A stretch of DNA of 64,000 bases from JAVVEG01 sp041751425 (GCA_041751425.1 JBGSXL010000004.1:1-64000); one strand, 5' to 3'; positions 8,545-18,624 are shown, counted from the stretch's first letter. Notes: generated by a model from the letters alone, not told the origin. Program-made: numbers and translations.

Positions 8545-10047
8545 TTGAACGATAACCAAACGTCTTCCTTGTCACTTTTCAGCAAGCGTTGGCTCGCTGA
8601 AACCCAGCGTTTGTTGGAAAATGCTCATCCCCTGACCGATGACAGTGCGGCCATGGCGGCTGCGCTTAAGCAGGGTAATGACATCGAGCAACGAATACTT
8701 TTACGCGCTCAGTATTTGGGCGAGCGCAACGGGTCGCTTTCTTTGCTGCTGCAGTGGCGGCAGGTGGCCAATTGGATACTTGTTACATCGTTAGCGCTTG
8801 CTTTATTCGGTGGTTTCAGCTCCGCTCTCGCTATCCTGGGAGATGGCAGCCGCGCGGTGAATGTTGTGTGGTTATTGGGCGGCCTGATTGGTTTCAATCT
8901 GTTGATGCTGTTGTTCTGGGCAATCAATCTTTTGCTGAGATTGACGGGAGGCGGCGGCCAGGGTGGCATGTTGGGTCGCATCTGGTTCTTCGTCACAGGT
9001 TGGCTGGCGCAGCGTTTATTGGCAGTTGAGTCTGCCGGCAGTGGCGTTAATGCCCGCCATGCAGGACTCCTGAGCAGGGCCCAAAAGGAGTTGATGAACC
9101 GCAGCAAAAGTGGTTTCTGGTTTATGAGTACAGCGACGCATTTACTGTGGTTGTTTGTCTCGTTGGGCATTCTGCTGGGTATGTTGCTGAGCCTTGCTTT
9201 ACGCAGCTACGGTTTTATTTGGGAAACAACTATATTGCCGGCAGGCGCCTTCATTGAATTTGTCGGTTTGTTCGGCTGGCTGCCTGCACAAATCGGTTTC
9301 GCTGTGCCAGATGCAGAAGCCATCAGAAACAGTGGTGTGACCTCTAACATGGTTGGTATGGGCGCAGCAGCAGAGTGGCAGGATGAAACAGTGCGACGTG
9401 CATGGTCCTCGTGGTTGCTTGGCAGCCTGTGTATTTACGGCATACTGCCGCGTCTGTTGTTATCGCTGGTGTGCTGGCGGCTGGTGACCAGTAGACTGGC
9501 CGGCCTGCGTCTGGATCAATCCGTTCCCACCTATGCGGCGTTAGCTGCAAGGTTGCAGGCAGACTCTGAAGCAGCGGGAATCAGTGACAAGCAATCGGCA
9601 GAATTGTATCGAACCCGAATTGGTGCCAGCAGTGCAGAGGGCAATGGCAAGTCTGTCATGATAGGTTTGGAACTGCTTGACGAAAACGCGTGGCAGAGTA
9701 TTAGCCGGGCACCCGGAATGTCTCCTGATGTATTGGTGCTCGCGCCGGTTGACAGCCGCGAACAACGCAGTGAAGCGTTGCGCGAACTCGCCCGTGACAC
9801 GTCATCCAGATTGCTTGTTGTTTGCGATCCTCATTTGTCACCCGATAGAGGCTTGATGAACTGGATTGTTGATGCCTCCTGGCATAGCGTTGAAATTCGA
9901 GTACTGCTTTTATCGGACAAAAATGTGGACCCGGCACGTTTGGAAAGTTGGCAGGAACGTTTGCAACAAACCGGATTACCGACCGAACGAATTTTTCTCA
10001 CTTCACAACCTGCTTTGCAATGGATAAGTCATGGCACCAGTCACTGA
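8545..10047 (+). CDS. DUF2868 membrane protein
   Basis: A 500-residue protein of the DUF2868 type, function unknown. Several hydrophobic segments are visible: residues about 75-100 (WILVTSLALALFGGFSSALAIL), 108-132, 200-225 and 290-315. A soluble C-terminal part (about 350-500) reads like a nucleotide-hydrolase-like fold (VLVLAPVD, RLLVVCDPHLSPD). The start is a TTG at 8545; there is no ATG close enough and no convincing ribosome binding site, so the start is uncertain. It overlaps the following GTPase gene by 17 nt. The DUF2868-DUF3482 pairing is commonly conserved, implying a two-part membrane-GTPase system. Confidence 0.82.
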   Translation: MNDNQTSSLSLFSKRWLAETQRLLENAHPLTDDSAAMAAALKQGNDIEQRILLRAQYLGERNGSLSLLLQWRQVANWILVTSLALALFGGFSSALAILGDGSRAVNVVWLLGGLIGFNLLMLLFWAINLLLRLTGGGGQGGMLGRIWFFVTGWLAQRLLAVESAGSGVNARHAGLLSRAQKELMNRSKSGFWFMSTATHLLWLFVSLGILLGMLLSLALRSYGFIWETTILPAGAFIEFVGLFGWLPAQIGFAVPDAEAIRNSGVTSNMVGMGAAAEWQDETVRRAWSSWLLGSLCIYGILPRLLLSLVCWRLVTSRLAGLRLDQSVPTYAALAARLQADSEAAGISDKQSAELYRTRIGASSAEGNGKSVMIGLELLDENAWQSISRAPGMSPDVLVLAPVDSREQRSEALRELARDTSSRLLVVCDPHLSPDRGLMNWIVDASWHSVEIRVLLLSDKNVDPARLESWQERLQQTGLPTERIFLTSQPALQWISHGTSH

Positions 10048-11437
10048 TAACGAATCAGTTCTGCGTATTGCAGTAGTGGGTCACACTAATACCGGGAAAA
10101 CGTCGCTGCTGCGAACACTGACCAGAGATGTCGGCTTCGGTCAGGTTTCTGCACAACCCAGCACTACTCGTCATGTAGAGGCTGCACGCTTGCTGTTGCG
10201 CGGTAAAGTAGCGCTGGAGCTTTTTGATACACCAGGCATGGAGGACTCAGTTGCTCTATTAGAGTTTCTGGAGCAATCAGGCACCAATGAACGGTTGGAT
10301 GGGCCAGCACGGATCGCGCAGTTTCTGGAGACACCGCAAGCGAAACAGCGCTTTGAGCAGGAAGCCAAGGTGGTCAGACAGATGCTGCGCAGTGACGCGG
10401 CTTTCTATGTGATCGATGCGCGTGATCCGGTGCTGGCGAAACACCGAGATGAACTGACAACGCTGGGTAGTTGTGGCATTCCATTGCTGCCATTACTCAA
10501 TTTTGTCAGTGATCCTGCAGCCAAACCGGACCTCTGGCGTCAGGCATTGGCGCGTGCAGGGTTGCATGCGGTGGTCAGCTTCGACACTGTGGCGCCGGCC
10601 AGAGATGGAGAAAGGCTTTTGTATGAGAAGCTGGCAACGTTACTGGATGCCTACAGAAGCACCTTGCAGAGTTTGATCAAGGCACATGAACAGGATGCTC
10701 TGCAACGGCATCAGGCAGCTTTGGGGCTGTTGGCGGAATTACTGGTGGATGTTGCCGCCTGCCGCGTGCGCGTCAGTTCGGAACCGGCCTCACGATTGCA
10801 AAAGGCGGCTGTGGACCTGCACAAGCGTGTACGTGAGCGCGAACAGTTGTGTGTGAATACGTTGCTTACTCTCTCCAGCTTCCTGCCCAACGATCTCGAA
10901 ACTGAGGAAATACCCATTGCTAAAGGGCGCTGGGAGCAGGACCTGTTCGATCCCGAAATTCTGCAGACCATGGGTGTCCGGGTGGGAGGTGGAGCTGCGG
11001 CTGGCGCAAGCATTGGCTTTGGAATTGATTTGATGGTGGGCGGCATCAGCCTGGGTGCTGCTGCGTTGATTGGCGCACTGGCTGGAGGAGGATTACAGAC
11101 TCTGCGGCACTACGGACAAAGCATTAAGGGCAAACTCGTTGGCGAACAATCGCTGCGCGTGGACGACAATATTCTGCGTGTGCTGGTAGTCCGTCAATTG
11201 CAGCTGATTACTGCGCTGGAGAACAGAGGGCATGCGGCAATGAAACGTATGCAATACAATACAGGTGAACAGCAATCCATATGGTCAGACGGGTTGCCGT
11301 CACCACTGCGCAAAGCCAGAGCCTATCCCGAATGGTCAAGCCTGTACGGGGAGGCCAGCTTTGATGATACGCGCTCAGTGGCAATAGACGAGTTAAGTGA
11401 GATATTGCAGCAGCCTGGTGCAGACGTTTCGCGTTAG
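10031..11437 (+). CDS. GTPase with DUF3482 domain
   Basis: A 468-residue protein with a TRAFAC-type GTPase domain at the N-terminus: G1 is VVGHTNTGKTSLLRTL (residues about 13-28) and G3 is LFDTPGMED. The usual NKxD motif is replaced by LLNFVSDP, so nucleotide specificity is unclear. The C-terminal DUF3482 part contains a glycine-rich hydrophobic stretch near residues 320-355 (GGGAAAGASIGFGIDLMVGG and on) that looks membrane-inserting. It overlaps the DUF2868 gene, suggesting coupled translation and a shared complex. The cellular role is unknown. Confidence 0.85.
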   Translation: MAPVTDNESVLRIAVVGHTNTGKTSLLRTLTRDVGFGQVSAQPSTTRHVEAARLLLRGKVALELFDTPGMEDSVALLEFLEQSGTNERLDGPARIAQFLETPQAKQRFEQEAKVVRQMLRSDAAFYVIDARDPVLAKHRDELTTLGSCGIPLLPLLNFVSDPAAKPDLWRQALARAGLHAVVSFDTVAPARDGERLLYEKLATLLDAYRSTLQSLIKAHEQDALQRHQAALGLLAELLVDVAACRVRVSSEPASRLQKAAVDLHKRVREREQLCVNTLLTLSSFLPNDLETEEIPIAKGRWEQDLFDPEILQTMGVRVGGGAAAGASIGFGIDLMVGGISLGAAALIGALAGGGLQTLRHYGQSIKGKLVGEQSLRVDDNILRVLVVRQLQLITALENRGHAAMKRMQYNTGEQQSIWSDGLPSPLRKARAYPEWSSLYGEASFDDTRSVAIDELSEILQQPGADVSR

Positions 11438-11484
11438 AAACAACTCTTGCAAATTTAAGAATAAGAAAACCAAAGGGGATCAGC

Positions 11485-12723
11485 ATGCGTAAGAATGTTC
11501 TGAAATCACGATGGCTTGGTGGCCTGCTTTTACTGCTGGCATTGACGACTGTTTCGTTTTCAACGCTGGCACAGGATGCCAATGGACTGCATTGGGTAAC
11601 GACCTGGTCCATGAGTCCCAGTTCCTTGCCGCCGAGTGATGAAAGCGACAATGCATTCAATAATCAGACTTTGCGGCAAGTGGTGCACACCAGCGCAGGG
11701 GGCGAAAGTGTCAGAATCAGACTCTCCAATGCGCATGGCAATAAACCGCTGCGCGTAGGTGCTGTGACAATTGCGCTGCAGGACTCAGGCAGCAGTATAG
11801 TTCCGGGCTCACTGAAAACACTCACCTTCAGCGAGCTGGAAAGTTTCACCGTTGCGCGGGGAGCAGTGGCTTTTAGTGATCCTGTCGCCTTCGCTGTGCC
11901 AGCCATGAGCAATCTCAGTGTCAGTATCTATTTGCCCGAAGGCAGTGGCACTGTAACAACGCATTTGGCGGCTCAGCAAACTGGCTATGTTTCCGGTAAC
12001 GGCGACTTTACAAGCAGCACAGATATTGCCGGCGCCACTGAGATAACTGTTTGGAATTATCTGACAGCGGTTGATGTGGGACGCAGTGACAGGATTACAA
12101 CTATCGTTACAGTAGGTGATTCGATTACCGATGGCGTTGGCTCAAGCCGCGACAGTAATAATCGCTGGCCCAATCATCTGGCGAGACGCCTTGCCAATGA
12201 TCGCAATACGCCGGACTTTGCTGTTGCCAATGCAGGGCTCAGTGGTAACCGTGTGCTGCATGAAAACTCACCGCGCTTTGGTGAAAATCTGCAGGCGCGT
12301 TTTGAGCGTGACGTGCTGGCCCTTAGTGGTGTCAGTCATGTTATTTTGTTAGAGGGTATCAATGATATCGGCATGGCTGTAATGTTCCCCGGGGAAGAAG
12401 TCACCGCAGCAGAAATAATTGCGGGTTATCGACAGATCATTGCGCGTGTACGAGCGCGCGGCATCAAGATAATAGGCGCCACGTTAACTCCTTATCAGGG
12501 AGCAGGATACTATCGCGAGGAAGGCGAGCAGAAACGGCAGCAGGTGAATGCCTGGATTCGCGGCAGTGGCGAGTTTGATGGTGTTATAGATTTCGACGAT
12601 GCAACTCTCGATATGACACACCCACTGCAGATGATTCCGTCGTTCACCGAAGACAGCCTGCATCCGAACGATGATGGGTATGCTGCGATGGCAAGCGCCA
12701 TTGATCTGAGTTTGTTCAGATAA
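11485..12723 (+). CDS. Secreted SGNH/GDSL hydrolase
   Basis: A 412-residue exported esterase-like protein. The signal peptide is LGGLLLLLALTTVSFSTLAQ with likely cleavage after LAQ. Residues about 35-195 form a beta-rich N-terminal domain. The SGNH domain follows: block I VTVGDSITDGVG (nucleophile Ser), block II ANAGLSGNRVL (Gly), block III LLEGINDIG (Asn) and block V DSLHPNDDGY (Asp/His pair). This layout resembles rhamnogalacturonan-acetylesterase-like and lysophospholipase-like SGNH enzymes; the substrate cannot be read. A good ribosome binding site (AAGGGG) precedes the ATG. hemH follows after 18 bp on the same strand. Confidence 0.85.
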   Translation: MRKNVLKSRWLGGLLLLLALTTVSFSTLAQDANGLHWVTTWSMSPSSLPPSDESDNAFNNQTLRQVVHTSAGGESVRIRLSNAHGNKPLRVGAVTIALQDSGSSIVPGSLKTLTFSELESFTVARGAVAFSDPVAFAVPAMSNLSVSIYLPEGSGTVTTHLAAQQTGYVSGNGDFTSSTDIAGATEITVWNYLTAVDVGRSDRITTIVTVGDSITDGVGSSRDSNNRWPNHLARRLANDRNTPDFAVANAGLSGNRVLHENSPRFGENLQARFERDVLALSGVSHVILLEGINDIGMAVMFPGEEVTAAEIIAGYRQIIARVRARGIKIIGATLTPYQGAGYYREEGEQKRQQVNAWIRGSGEFDGVIDFDDATLDMTHPLQMIPSFTEDSLHPNDDGYAAMASAIDLSLFR

Positions 12724-12741
12724 ATTTACAACAGGATAAAA

Positions 12742-13836
12742 ATGAAATATCAGGGCAGTCAGCGTTTCACCCACAAACAGGTCGACAAGATTGGTGTGCT
12801 TATTACCAATTTGGGTACGCCCGATGCACCAACGAAAAAGGCACTGCATACGTATCTGAAGGAATTTCTCTGGGACCCCAGGGTCGTTGAAGCGCCAAGA
12901 CCGGTCTGGTGGTTAGCATTGCACGGTTACATTCTGCGAGTTCGGCCTGCACGTTCGGCTAAATCGTATCAAACTGTTTTTACCGATGAGGGTTCGCCGT
13001 TGCTGTTTCATACGCGCAACCAGGCGCTGGCATTGCAGCAATCTCTCAGTCAACAGGGGGCGGACAATGTGATTGTTGATTTTGCCATGCGCTACGGCAA
13101 TCCCTCCATTCCCTCCGTGTTGGATTCGCTGATGGAACGGGGTGTGCGCAAATTGCTGGTGCTGCCGCTGTATCCGCAATACTCGGGTTCCACTGCGGCT
13201 TCAACCTTCGATGCCATCAGCGCTGATTTTGTAAAACGACGCTGGATTCCGGATCTGCGGCTGGTATCTCATTATCATGATTTCACTCCGTATGTCGATG
13301 CAGCCGTGACACGGATCAAGACGTATTGGCAGGAATTTGGTAGAGCCGACAAACTGTTGTTCTCCTATCATGGCCTGCCACTGAGTTATCTGACCAATGG
13401 CGACCCGTATCATTGCGAGTGTTATAAAACATCACGGCTGATCGCAGAAAAGCTGGGGCTGGCAGCGGATGAATACATGACCAGTTTTCAATCGCGCTTC
13501 GGCCGTCAGGAGTGGTTGCAGCCCTATACGGATATGACTCTGAAAGCGTTTCCCGCGCAGGGTGTCAAATCAGTCCAGGTATTCTGTCCGGGCTTTTCAG
13601 CGGATTGCCTGGAAACGATTGAGGAGATCGGTGAGGAGAATAAAGAATACTTCTTGCACGCAGGCGGTGAGCGTTATGAGTACATCAGCGCTTTGAACGA
13701 TCGCCCGGAACACATTGCTGCGTTAACCACTTTGATTAACGAGAATCTGTACGGATGGACTGTAGCAGAAGATCCGCAGCGCTCTGTAAGGGCGGATGCC
13801 GTGCAAGCGGAATTCACATCCCATAGTACTAGTTAG
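12742..13836 (+). CDS. hemH: Ferrochelatase
   Basis: Inserts ferrous iron into protoporphyrin IX, the last step of heme synthesis. The 364-residue protein carries IGVLITNLGTPDAPT at the N-terminus, the catalytic-His block LLFSYHGLPLSYL followed by DPYHCECYKTS, and the late VFCPGFSADCLETIEEI with its metal-site Glu residues. Length is usual for proteobacterial ferrochelatase. It overlaps the convergent TolC-like gene by 8 bp at the 3' end, so no terminator separates them. Confidence 0.95.
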   Translation: MKYQGSQRFTHKQVDKIGVLITNLGTPDAPTKKALHTYLKEFLWDPRVVEAPRPVWWLALHGYILRVRPARSAKSYQTVFTDEGSPLLFHTRNQALALQQSLSQQGADNVIVDFAMRYGNPSIPSVLDSLMERGVRKLLVLPLYPQYSGSTAASTFDAISADFVKRRWIPDLRLVSHYHDFTPYVDAAVTRIKTYWQEFGRADKLLFSYHGLPLSYLTNGDPYHCECYKTSRLIAEKLGLAADEYMTSFQSRFGRQEWLQPYTDMTLKAFPAQGVKSVQVFCPGFSADCLETIEEIGEENKEYFLHAGGERYEYISALNDRPEHIAALTTLINENLYGWTVAEDPQRSVRADAVQAEFTSHSTS

Positions 13837-15238
13837 TGGCGGTAACCGGAGCGTCAACCAGCCACTGGTTCAGATCGATAATATCCTGAGGAGTCAGGAT
13901 GCCTGTGATCTGCTTCAGTATCAAAGTGTCAAGAACATAGTTGTACTTGGCATCCTGGAAGTTACGCAATGCCACGAACAATTGCTGACGCGCCTGTAAC
14001 ACATCAACGATATTACGTGTACCTACCTCATAGCCTACTTCAATAGCATCAAGAGCGCTTCGTGCAGAGGTTATAGCCTGCTGCCGCTGCGCAACCACCA
14101 TCGCATCGGTATTTACACGTCGATAAGAGTTGCGAACTTCCTGAGTGACCTGGCGCCGGGTCAGGTTAACAGCCTCTTGCGTTGCATCAAGGTCATACTC
14201 GGCCGCTTGACGTCGCGCTGAGACTGCACCCCCACTATACAACGGAATGTTCAGTGACACTGATAAGGTACTGCTTTGCAACTGACCGGCAGTGCGTGAA
14301 AAACCATCTGCCGATGTACTGCCACCTGATTCTGCATTATTGACGCTGCCTTGCAGCGCAATAGTGGGCAGGTGATCTGAACGGCGCGCTCTGACTATGT
14401 TGCGTTGTGCATCAACATTGTACTGAGCGGCCAACAAAGAAAGATTATTGTTCAAGGCTTCAGCGGTCCAGGACTCCACATCGCCCTCAGCACTGACTAT
14501 CGGGAAATCTTCCCGGAGTACGAAAATATTCGGGTGGGATTGACCGGTAATGGCGGCCAGAGCCTCGTAACGGCTTGCCAATGTATCCTCGGCCAACAAT
14601 GTGTTGTTGCGGGACAGGTCGTAGGCAGCCTGACTTTCATAAACCTCAGTAATGGCGATCAAGCCCACTTCTTCACGCTGACGGGTGCGTTCCAGTTGTC
14701 GTTGCGCAGCTTCTTCCTCCTGCCGGCTGGTATCCAGACTTTCGATGGCGCGCAGGATATTGAAATAGGCAGCGGCGACGCGAATGATCAGATCCTGTTC
14801 CTGCGCTGCAAAGTTCATGGCGCCAGCCTTATCGGATTCCTTCGCGCCCTGATAGGTATACCAGGATGAAAGATTCAACAGGCTTTGACTCAGGTTGACG
14901 CCATAGCGGTGTGAGTAATCCGCATTATTGAAACTGTGTCCGGGGATAACACCTACCTGAACGCCATTATTGAAAATGGGCCGGTCATCCGGTGCACCCG
15001 CAGTCTGCCGGGTTCTTGAGGCGCCAAAGCTGACATTGGGCAGCAGGCTGGCGCGACTTTGCAGGACCTGCATCTGACGCGATTTGTATTGCGCTTCTGC
15101 TTGACGCAGTGCCGGGTCATTGCGCATGGCCAATTCCAGCACCGTGAACAAATCGTCTGCCATTGCTGACTGGGTGCCCATGCCCATGCTCACACCCAGG
15201 CAGACTGCGATTGTCAGGAAAGTTGTAATTCGTCCCAT
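13829..15238 (-). CDS. TolC-family outer-membrane efflux protein
   Basis: Outer-membrane channel of the TolC family, used by type I secretion or tripartite efflux. At 469 residues it has a signal peptide (ITTFLTIAVCLGVSMGMGTQ, cleavage near AMADD) and the duplicated coiled-coil layout: LFTVLELAMRNDPALRQAEA in the first half and a second outer-membrane-factor repeat in the C-terminal half. The motif VGTRNIVDVLQARQQLF is typical of TolC. The frame opens at a TTG six codons earlier, but the ATG at 15236-15238 has an AAGG element about 10 nt upstream and is preferred. No inner-membrane pump or adaptor lies adjacent, so its partner is unknown. Confidence 0.9.
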   Translation of the reverse strand: MGRITTFLTIAVCLGVSMGMGTQSAMADDLFTVLELAMRNDPALRQAEAQYKSRQMQVLQSRASLLPNVSFGASRTRQTAGAPDDRPIFNNGVQVGVIPGHSFNNADYSHRYGVNLSQSLLNLSSWYTYQGAKESDKAGAMNFAAQEQDLIIRVAAAYFNILRAIESLDTSRQEEEAAQRQLERTRQREEVGLIAITEVYESQAAYDLSRNNTLLAEDTLASRYEALAAITGQSHPNIFVLREDFPIVSAEGDVESWTAEALNNNLSLLAAQYNVDAQRNIVRARRSDHLPTIALQGSVNNAESGGSTSADGFSRTAGQLQSSTLSVSLNIPLYSGGAVSARRQAAEYDLDATQEAVNLTRRQVTQEVRNSYRRVNTDAMVVAQRQQAITSARSALDAIEVGYEVGTRNIVDVLQARQQLFVALRNFQDAKYNYVLDTLILKQITGILTPQDIIDLNQWLVDAPVTATN

Positions 15239-15553
15239 CTTAGTTGACCTTTTCAAGTGATCTATTTAATTGGTTTAACATTGGTCTTTGAATTGAGTTC
15301 TTCGAACATTTAGCACTGCTTATTTGACGAGGCTGAAAAAAAAGAGTTTCGGCATTCTACACAGTGTAACGATAAGTGACAAACATGCTGTCAAACTATT
15401 TACAATGCGTTGATTAGACTGCGTCGAATTCTCTCGAGAGGTCAGCATACCCGGCGTTCCAAGGGTTCACCCGGTAACACTTTTGACGGGATTGAGGCAT
15501 AATGCAGCCTCGCCCCTGGGCCCATCAGTTTGAAAGACCGAAAGGATAGACCA
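15239..15553. other. Intergenic region between tolC-like gene and thiC
   Basis: A 315-bp divergent intergenic region that must hold the promoters of both the TolC-like gene and thiC. I looked for a TPP riboswitch ahead of thiC (CUGAGA box and the ACCUGAUCUGG-type segment) and did not see one. A modest hairpin-like stretch, ACCCGG at 15449-15454 with CCGGGT-like complement near 15470-15475, is present but does not match the THI box. No promoter could be placed with confidence. Confidence 0.5.
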
Positions 15554-17437
15554 ATGAATGCCAATCCAGAACACTTTCTCGACAAGATTACCAAACTGGA
15601 CGACAGTACCCGCCAGCATCTGAGCAATTCCCGCAAAGTATACGTGCAGGGCAGTCGAGCAGATCTTCTGGTTCCCATGCGTGAAATCACACTGGCCGAC
15701 ACGATCACCAGCTCCGGAACTGAACAGAACCCACCGATACGAGTTTATGACACCTCAGGGTTGTACTCTGATCCGAGCGCTCAAATTGATTTACGCGCCG
15801 GCTTACCAGCCCTGCGCGCAGCGTGGATATCCGAACGTGGTGATACCGAGCTTCTGGCCGGTGTCAGTTCTACATTCGGCAAACAGCGACAAAGCGATCT
15901 GCGTACTGCGCACCTGCGTTTTGAGCATGTTCATCAACCGCGCCGCGCTAAAGCCGGCAGAAACGTGACCCAGTTGCACTATGCGCGTCAGGGCATTATT
16001 ACGCCGGAGATGGAGTTCATCGCCATTCGCGAGAACATGAGCTATGCACAAATGCGTGAACAACCCGCGTTGGCGCAGCAGCACAAAGGTGAATCCTTCG
16101 GCGCTGCGATTCCGGCGGAGATAACTCCTGAATTCGTACGTTCCGAGATCGCAAGGGGCCGCGCCATCATTCCTGCGAATATCAACCACCCGGAAATCGA
16201 GCCAATGATTATTGGACGTAATTTTCTGGTGAAGGTTAACGCCAATATTGGCAACTCCGCGCTGACGTCTTCCATTGAAGAAGAAGTGGTGAAACTCACC
16301 TGGTCTGCCCACTGGGGCGCCGATACCGTTATGGACCTGTCAACCGGCAAGAACATACACGAGACTCGCGAATGGATCATCCGCAACTCCATGGTGCCAA
16401 TTGGCACGGTGCCCATCTATCAAGCGTTGGAAAAAGTCGATGGCGTTGCAGAAGATCTGACCTGGGATATTTTCCGCGACACCTTGATTGAGCAGGCGGA
16501 GCAGGGTGTGGACTATTTCACCATCCACGCAGGTGTATTGCTGCGCTATGTTCCGTTAACCGCCAAGCGGGTAACTGGCATCGTGTCGCGTGGCGGCTCA
16601 ATCATGGCGAAGTGGTGTCTAGCGCACCACAAAGAGAATTTCCTCTACACACACTTTGAAGATATCTGCGAGATCATGAAAGCTTACGACGTGTCGTTCT
16701 CTCTGGGTGATGGCCTGCGTCCCGGCTCCATTGCCGATGCCAACGATGAGGCGCAGTTCGGCGAACTGGAAACCCTGGGCGAATTGACCAAAATTGCGTG
16801 GAAGCATGATGTTCAGTGCATGATCGAAGGCCCGGGGCACGTTCCCATGCACATGATCAAGGAAAACATGGAGCGTCAGCTTGCCGTCTGCGATGAGGCG
16901 CCTTTCTATACGCTGGGGCCACTGACCACAGATATTGCCCCAGGCTACGACCACATCACTTCAGGCATTGGCGCAGCAATGATTGGCTGGTTCGGTTGCG
17001 CGATGCTGTGTTATGTGACTCCCAAGGAGCATCTTGGTCTGCCGGACAAGAAGGACGTTAAAGAAGGGTTGATGGCCTACAAGATTGCCGCGCATGCTGC
17101 GGATCTGGCCAAAGGACATCCTGGTGCACAATTGCGTGACAACGCTTTGTCCAAGGCGCGTTTCGAGTTTCGCTGGGAAGACCAGTTCAATCTGGGGTTG
17201 GACCCGGAGACTGCGCGCAGTTTCCACGATGAAACGCTACCCAAGCAGTCAGGGAAAGTGGCGCATTTCTGTTCCATGTGCGGCCCCAAATTCTGTTCCA
17301 TGAAGATCAGTCAGGAAGTGCGTGACTACGCAGCAGCGCAAGCCATCGACAATATCGATGAGGCGGTGCAGACGGGCATGGACGACATGGCGGAAGAATT
17401 CAACAAAACGGGGCGTCAGCTTTATCACAAGGTGTGA
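15554..17437 (+). CDS. thiC: Phosphomethylpyrimidine synthase ThiC
   Basis: Radical-SAM enzyme that converts aminoimidazole ribotide to HMP phosphate, the pyrimidine half of thiamine. The protein is 627 residues, usual for proteobacterial ThiC. It contains IGTVPIYQALEKV, the metal-site region MIEGPGHVPMHMI, and the C-terminal 4Fe-4S motif CSMCGPKFC. The frame opens at a TTG eight codons upstream; the ATG at 15554 after AAAGGA is the better start. It stands alone with no other thi gene around, and I found no TPP riboswitch in its leader. Confidence 0.95.
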   Translation: MNANPEHFLDKITKLDDSTRQHLSNSRKVYVQGSRADLLVPMREITLADTITSSGTEQNPPIRVYDTSGLYSDPSAQIDLRAGLPALRAAWISERGDTELLAGVSSTFGKQRQSDLRTAHLRFEHVHQPRRAKAGRNVTQLHYARQGIITPEMEFIAIRENMSYAQMREQPALAQQHKGESFGAAIPAEITPEFVRSEIARGRAIIPANINHPEIEPMIIGRNFLVKVNANIGNSALTSSIEEEVVKLTWSAHWGADTVMDLSTGKNIHETREWIIRNSMVPIGTVPIYQALEKVDGVAEDLTWDIFRDTLIEQAEQGVDYFTIHAGVLLRYVPLTAKRVTGIVSRGGSIMAKWCLAHHKENFLYTHFEDICEIMKAYDVSFSLGDGLRPGSIADANDEAQFGELETLGELTKIAWKHDVQCMIEGPGHVPMHMIKENMERQLAVCDEAPFYTLGPLTTDIAPGYDHITSGIGAAMIGWFGCAMLCYVTPKEHLGLPDKKDVKEGLMAYKIAAHAADLAKGHPGAQLRDNALSKARFEFRWEDQFNLGLDPETARSFHDETLPKQSGKVAHFCSMCGPKFCSMKISQEVRDYAAAQAIDNIDEAVQTGMDDMAEEFNKTGRQLYHKV

Positions 17438-17527
17438 TATAAACGCCACGCTGGCAAGCTTGAATGCCAATCAATCAACTTAGTTAATTCAGTAAAACCA
17501 GATAAACCAGTAAAAAGAGTTCAAAGA

Positions 17528-18610
17528 ATGGCGAATGCAAGAATTGATGATCTGAATGTTTCCTCAATAACCCCGCTCGTTACACCGAATCAGCTCAAGC
17601 AGGAGTTGCCCTTAACAGGTGCCGCGCTGGAATCGGTCAGGCAGGCCAGGGATACCATCTTTTCCATCCTGGATCGCAAGGACCCGCGCCTGTTCGTTGT
17701 AGTAGGGCCGTGTTCTATCCATGATGTCAAAGCAGCCATGGAGTATGCGGGCCGTTTACGCAAGCTGGCAGAGGAAGTGCAAGATACCATCTACCTGGTG
17801 ATGCGGGTTTACTTCGAGAAGCCACGCACATCCGTGGGTTGGAAAGGCCTGATCAACGACCCGCACATGGATGACACCTTCAAGATTGAAGAAGGATTGC
17901 GAATCGGACGCAAATTGCTGTTGGACATTGCAGAGCTGGGTCTGCCCACTTCAACGGAAGCGCTGGATCCCATCTCTCCACAATATCTGCAGGATATTAT
18001 TGCCTGGTCCGCTATTGGTGCCAGAACAACGGAATCACAGACACACCGTGAGATGTCCAGCGGTTTGTCTTCGGCGGTCGGTTTCAAGAATGGTACGGAT
18101 GGCGGTTTGACAGTGGCTATCAACGCCATGCAGTCGGTCAGTAGTCCGCACCGGTTTCTGGGTATCAACAGTGAAGGTCAGGTTTCTGTGGTGACTACGA
18201 AGGGCAATCCCTACGCACACGTGGTGCTGCGCGGCGGCAGTTCGGGCCCCAACTATGACTCGGTGCATGTGGCTCAGTGCGAGCAGGCGCTGCAGAAAGG
18301 CGGTGTCAGCAGTAATATCATGATCGACTGCAGCCACGCTAACTCCAATAAGGACCCGTCGGTACAATCGCTGGTTCTAAAGGATGTGACGCATCAGATA
18401 CTGGAAGGTAACCAATCTATTATCGGGCTGATGCTGGAGAGTAATCTCAACTTCGGTAATCAGAGTATTCCCAAAGATTTGAGCCAGCTGAAGTTTGGGG
18501 TTTCGGTAACGGACGCCTGTATTGATTGGGCGGAAACGGAGCGCAGCATCAAGGAAATGGCGGCAAAACTTAAGGATGTATTGCCTTCTCGTAACGCTCC
18601 TGGCGCGTGA
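17528..18610 (+). CDS. 3-deoxy-7-phosphoheptulonate synthase (DAHP synthase)
   Basis: First enzyme of the shikimate pathway: condenses PEP and erythrose 4-phosphate. The 360-residue class I alpha (AroF/AroG/AroH) form shows FVVVGPCSIHD (metal-ligand Cys), the substrate-binding KPRTSVGWKGLINDP, GARTTESQTHREMSSGLS and IMIDCSHANSNKDP. Which amino acid feedback-inhibits it cannot be settled by eye, so I give no aroF/G/H symbol. It is preceded by a 90-bp gap after thiC and followed by a stretch of short tandem repeats. Confidence 0.93.
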   Translation: MANARIDDLNVSSITPLVTPNQLKQELPLTGAALESVRQARDTIFSILDRKDPRLFVVVGPCSIHDVKAAMEYAGRLRKLAEEVQDTIYLVMRVYFEKPRTSVGWKGLINDPHMDDTFKIEEGLRIGRKLLLDIAELGLPTSTEALDPISPQYLQDIIAWSAIGARTTESQTHREMSSGLSSAVGFKNGTDGGLTVAINAMQSVSSPHRFLGINSEGQVSVVTTKGNPYAHVVLRGGSSGPNYDSVHVAQCEQALQKGGVSSNIMIDCSHANSNKDPSVQSLVLKDVTHQILEGNQSIIGLMLESNLNFGNQSIPKDLSQLKFGVSVTDACIDWAETERSIKEMAAKLKDVLPSRNAPGA

Positions 18611-18624
18611 CACCAATCAAATAA

